Positions 60,801-64,000 of a stretch of 64,000 nucleotides of DNA are shown in pieces. A program made the position numbers and the translations under genes. The stretch lies in the NCBI GenBank assembly GCA_026261815.1, contig JAMPIT010000886.1, positions 19,884,001 to 19,948,000 on the forward strand, given 5' to 3'. Source of the stretch: Monarcha castaneiventris obscurior (Eukaryota > Chordata > Aves > Passeriformes > Monarchidae). Below the pieces are notes generated by a model, which was not told where the DNA came from, did not search any database, and saw only the letters and a list, made by a program, of their open reading frames with translations. Position 1 is the stretch's first letter. Every line of letters starts with the position of its first letter.

Positions 60801-63800
60801 AAATCAATGTACAAGAGCTGAGAAGATGCCTGGATACAGTCAGGTAAAAAATTGTTCAGCATTTCCATGACAGTTGTCCATTCTAGGTGACTGATTTTTA
60901 GGGAGCTAGAATTTCTGCAAGGAGTTATTGGGCTAATGCTTCATTGGAAACACATTAATTTGAGCAGCTGAGGTCCTAGCCTTCAATTATCATGCAGGGA
61001 GTGCTGGTGTTGTCCTCTGTGCTGCAGAGATGGGGCAAGCAGAGGGTTACAGAGACAGAACTTCTCTGAAACCTAACTAAAAGTGCTGGTTCTATTCAGG
61101 TTTAGCGGGAAGGTTCACAGGAGTTTGTATTTTTTCCCCAGCTGGTTCACCATCTATTTTAGATGGAACTGTTTGATCTCTCTCTGCTTTGTGTTTCTTT
61201 CAGTTTCCCAAACAATAGGAGGAAGCTCTCCTGTTACGTGTGCTTGGGCCCCAACCAAACTTTTCCCAGCTGGAAAAATCACTCCATGTATTACAGACAG
61301 GTTTTTTTCCAGCTGTAATTACAAGATTCCCAGTTCCCTTATGCATTTTGTAAGGTAGGTACAGGCTGTCTTAAGGGGAACAATAGGACATTCCTGAGTG
61401 CTTAAACAACTGTTGTTTCCCCACCATCACCCCCTCTAAAACCGGAGGAGGGCTTAAGCACATTTGAGCTGTTCCGCTCAAGGTTACTGAGACCTCAGCT
61501 GAAAAAACATCCAGGGAGGTGCACAGCTCCATCTAATGCTCCAGCTTTGGTGACTAAGATACCCAGGCTCTTCCTGTTACCTGATTATATACACAAACAC
61601 TCCAAATTCACCAGATTAGCTGGGAGGATTTGGCAAGTGCACAGGGAATATCTGTGCAAGGGGTAGCTGGCAGCACTGTCAGATAGATGTGCACAACACA
61701 GTTTAGCTCACAGGCAAGGCTATAACCAGCCTGGTAGACAGACTTGCCCAAGGGAGCAGCATGAATCACTTAATAGAAATAAGACTTCATGTTTGACCCA
61801 AATATTCATCTACAGCAACAAACAGGTCCCATCCTTGAGCACACATTCAGCAAACTTCATTTCCTCCTCTAACAAAAACTGTCCAGCTGATCCTGACTGT
61901 CCCATCCCAACACACATCAGGTACAATATGGTTACTGTCCCACTAGATGAAAGGTGGGAAAGTGGACAAAGGAGAGCATTAATCCTGACTGCAGTGCTTA
62001 GGAGGGAGCAGAAAGACAAATAATTAGGCTATAGAACGGCTCTGGCTAATTGTCATCATCCCATTGCCCTGCTAGGGAGAAGTGCCTTATTCTAGGGACC
62101 CTAATGTTTCCATGATTCTCACACGCTAACATCCAGTTGGGATCCTAGAGCACCTGGGTACTAAGGAAGCAAATGCTACTGCTAGCCAGGACCAGCATAT
62201 GCAATGGAAATAGGGTAAGGAGTAGTCTTCTCCAGGCAGCAACAACCAGAGGTAAACCTTCTACCACCTCCTCTCAACACGATGTGTAAATCTCCCACAG
62301 CATTGTCTCACCTATACAGCTGTGGGCAGGACCTCTTCAGAGCAGCAGAGGACAGCCCCAACTTGTTCTGGTTTGTCAACCGTGTCTTCCTCATAAGATC
62401 TCTCATTCTCCTCCAAGCGTGGCTCTCACTCTAGGGAGCAAAAGGAAATCACAGCTTAAAGGACCAGAGGCAAGCTGCTGGCAGACTTCATCTGGCCAAC
62501 ATATGATACTTAGGGATATTCCATGGTGGTGGGAAGAGGGAAGTTTCTTTATTTCAGACAGATAGGTGTCAGGGCCCACAAAAGAATTTTTAACACTGTG
62601 CAATGATGCCCAGTGGCCAGCCTGTACCTGTATAGGACACAAGGAGACAGGACTGATGAACTGTAACTTAATACTATTTTTTTTTTTTATTTTGTTTGGT
62701 AACATTTCTCTGCCTAGGACTGCTGTTCTTTCTGACTTAGGATTTCAGAGAGTGAGGGCACCTCACTGGTGAATGCTGAGTAGCTGCCTAAGGGCACGTT
62801 TTACCCTATTGTTATGCTGTACTAAAGGAGAAAATCGGTTTGGTTTCCTACCTACTCACATGCACGCGGGGGGCCTTTACAACAAAGCCCAAAAAAGCAC
62901 TTTGACTCTCTTATCCTTTCTATTAGGCCAGGTGCATTGGTATCAGCCTTTTTTAAGGTGGTAACTTTTGTGGACCATGAATTAGAAGAGATCAAGCCTT
63001 TGTTTCCCTGTCACGTCCGCAAGCCACAGCTATTGGGCCCTTACATTTGAAATGCTAATAGAGATTATCAGGAGGTCAGGGAGTCTCAGGAGGCCATCTC
63101 TAATGTTTGTTCTCTCCAGGACAGGCTATCTGGACCCATGAACTAAATGAAGCTGTGAATCAAAAAATTTAATGGGGTTTTTGCCTATATTGTTTTAAAT
63201 TTCCTAAAATGATGACTGGAAAACCTGGGGAACAGGTTATCAGGGGAACAAAAATTATCATGTCCCAGAACTAGCATAATGGAGAGAAATTACTCCCATT
63301 TCAGTGAAGTTCTCAAACCATTGTCACGTTCCTGACATTGTTCTGCCCTGTCCCGAGGTTCCTTCTCACTGTGTGCTGGTGCTGGTGTGCCACCAGCAGA
63401 GCCATTACTACAGGAGTTGTGGCCACCTTGAGAGCACAAGCTGGCAGCTGCCCAGCCACACTTAGCAGCCCCAGCAATGCCTATTGCAATGGTTCTTGGG
63501 GATATCTGCAAAGTTTTCAGTTCAAAACGTCAGTTGAGGTCATGGCTCAGCTGAGAACTGCAACACCTGATTCAGTGCTATTCAGTTAATTGCCTGTGAG
63601 CGAGACTGTTAACTCATGGAAATAGCAAACCTCTGTGTTTACAGCTAGGATTAATGTGTGCTGTGGAAGGGTTTTGAGGCCTCAGCAGTTAGTCCCTCGT
63701 TGTGCTGGTGTTGTCTCAGACAAGCAAGCACTGCTGATACCGCAGACATCCTGAGCAGCTGGTGCTCCTGTCCTCTCTGAGAGTAAACTTCGGGGGTGAG

Positions 63801-63922
63801 CAAACCTCTTTTGTTCATACAATGCTGTGCACTATGGGCTTACTCTGTGATAATGTAGACACAAGTTAAATATATTCTGCAAAGGCAGTACATACCGAGA
63901 TGTTCTTGCTGACGTCCAGAGC
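57641..63922 (-). CDS. 3' end of an unidentified gene; three predicted exons, partial
   Basis: On the minus strand I predict exons 63922-63896 (27 nt), 62430-62312 (119 nt) and 57863-57641 (223 nt with TGA). Each has a good pyrimidine-rich acceptor, and the two internal ones have GTATGT and GTGAGA donors. Only one reading frame crosses the first junction without a stop; the second junction is phase 2. The result is 122 residues: ALDVSKNIS, then SESHAWRRMRDLMRKTRLTN QNKLGLSSAALKRSCPQLYR, then a polar tail ending YGFTPESEVYFKKSSHR. It is basic and Ser/Gln/Asn-rich with no membrane segment. I do not recognise the protein. The gene would continue beyond the right edge. Support is splice signals and frame only, so it could be a false gene model. 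Confidence 0.45.
57864..62311 (-). other. Predicted 4.4-kb intron of the unidentified gene
   Basis: No further exon could be supported here. The sequence has short open frames, poly-A and poly-T tracts (for example near 58131 and 59970) and no recognised repeat or RNA. Confidence 0.35.
62312..62430 (-). CDS. Unidentified gene, internal exon
   Basis: Acceptor TTTCCTTTTGCTCCCTAG; donor TATAG|GTGAGA. Open only in the frame SESHAWRRMRDLMRKTRLTN, QNKLGLSSAALKRSCPQLY. 119 nt, phase 0 in and 2 out. Arg/Lys-rich helix-like start. Confidence 0.5.
63896..63922 (-). CDS. Unidentified gene, 27-nt microexon
   Basis: Acceptor TGTCTTTTGGTTTTAG; donor CTCG|GTATGT. Encodes ALDVSKNIS in phase 0. The other two phases run into stop codons in the next exon. 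Confidence 0.42.
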
Positions 63923-64000
63923 CTAAAACCAAAAGACAATTACATTGATAAATAACAAGACAGCGAGACCATCTCCCAGAGCTTGCAACAGACTAGGCTT

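Noticed and set aside
63290..63511. 73-codon minus-strand open frame after a TTTGCAG-like site
   Set aside because: Considered as an extra exon of the unidentified gene, but it has no convincing donor in frame, and the flanking predicted exons already join in phase without it.

Overview
This is vertebrate nuclear DNA, most likely from a bird. The evidence is multi-exon genes with GT-AG introns of about 0.8-5 kb, an egg-coat (zona pellucida) gene, a CYP2C-type P450, and one solo LTR whose sequence resembles an LTR family I know from bird genomes. No species can be named from sequence alone. No prokaryotic features are present.

Layout. (1) 26-31931, plus strand: the 3' sixteen coding exons of a tolloid-family metalloprotease, best called TLL2. 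It runs from within the astacin catalytic domain through CUB1-CUB2-EGF1-CUB3-EGF2-CUB4-CUB5 to the stop codon. About 200 N-terminal residues lie outside the window to the left. A solo LTR sits in the intron that splits CUB3 (about 24700-25294, minus orientation). (2) 37877-43497, minus strand: a complete nine-exon cytochrome P450 family 2 gene, CYP2C-like, 494 codons, with a TATA box and an HNF4-type DR1 motif upstream. (3) 47139-52648, plus strand: a complete twelve-exon zona pellucida gene, ZP4, with signal peptide, ZP-N region, trefoil domain, ZP module, furin site and transmembrane tail. Its stop codon lies inside the AATAAA polyadenylation signal. (4) 57641-63922, minus strand: three phase-compatible exons that look like the 3' end of an unidentified gene continuing beyond the right edge, with a likely 3' UTR reaching about 55640.

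TLL2 and the P450 gene converge tail to tail. The P450 and ZP4 genes diverge head to head across about 3.6 kb. ZP4 and the unidentified gene converge again. The genes do not form one pathway: TLL2 is a secreted procollagen and BMP-antagonist processing protease, the P450 is an ER monooxygenase of xenobiotics, fatty acids or steroids, and ZP4 is an oocyte-coat glycoprotein. In mammals TLL2 and the CYP2C cluster share a chromosome arm (human 10q24) while ZP4 is elsewhere (1q43), so the TLL2-CYP2C-ZP4 linkage is a notable synteny.

I see no new kind of genetic system here. The points most worth checking are the unidentified minus-strand gene with its 27-nt microexon, a frame-preserving 87-nt candidate cassette exon in ZP4, the overlap of ZP4's stop codon and polyadenylation signal, and the solo LTR.
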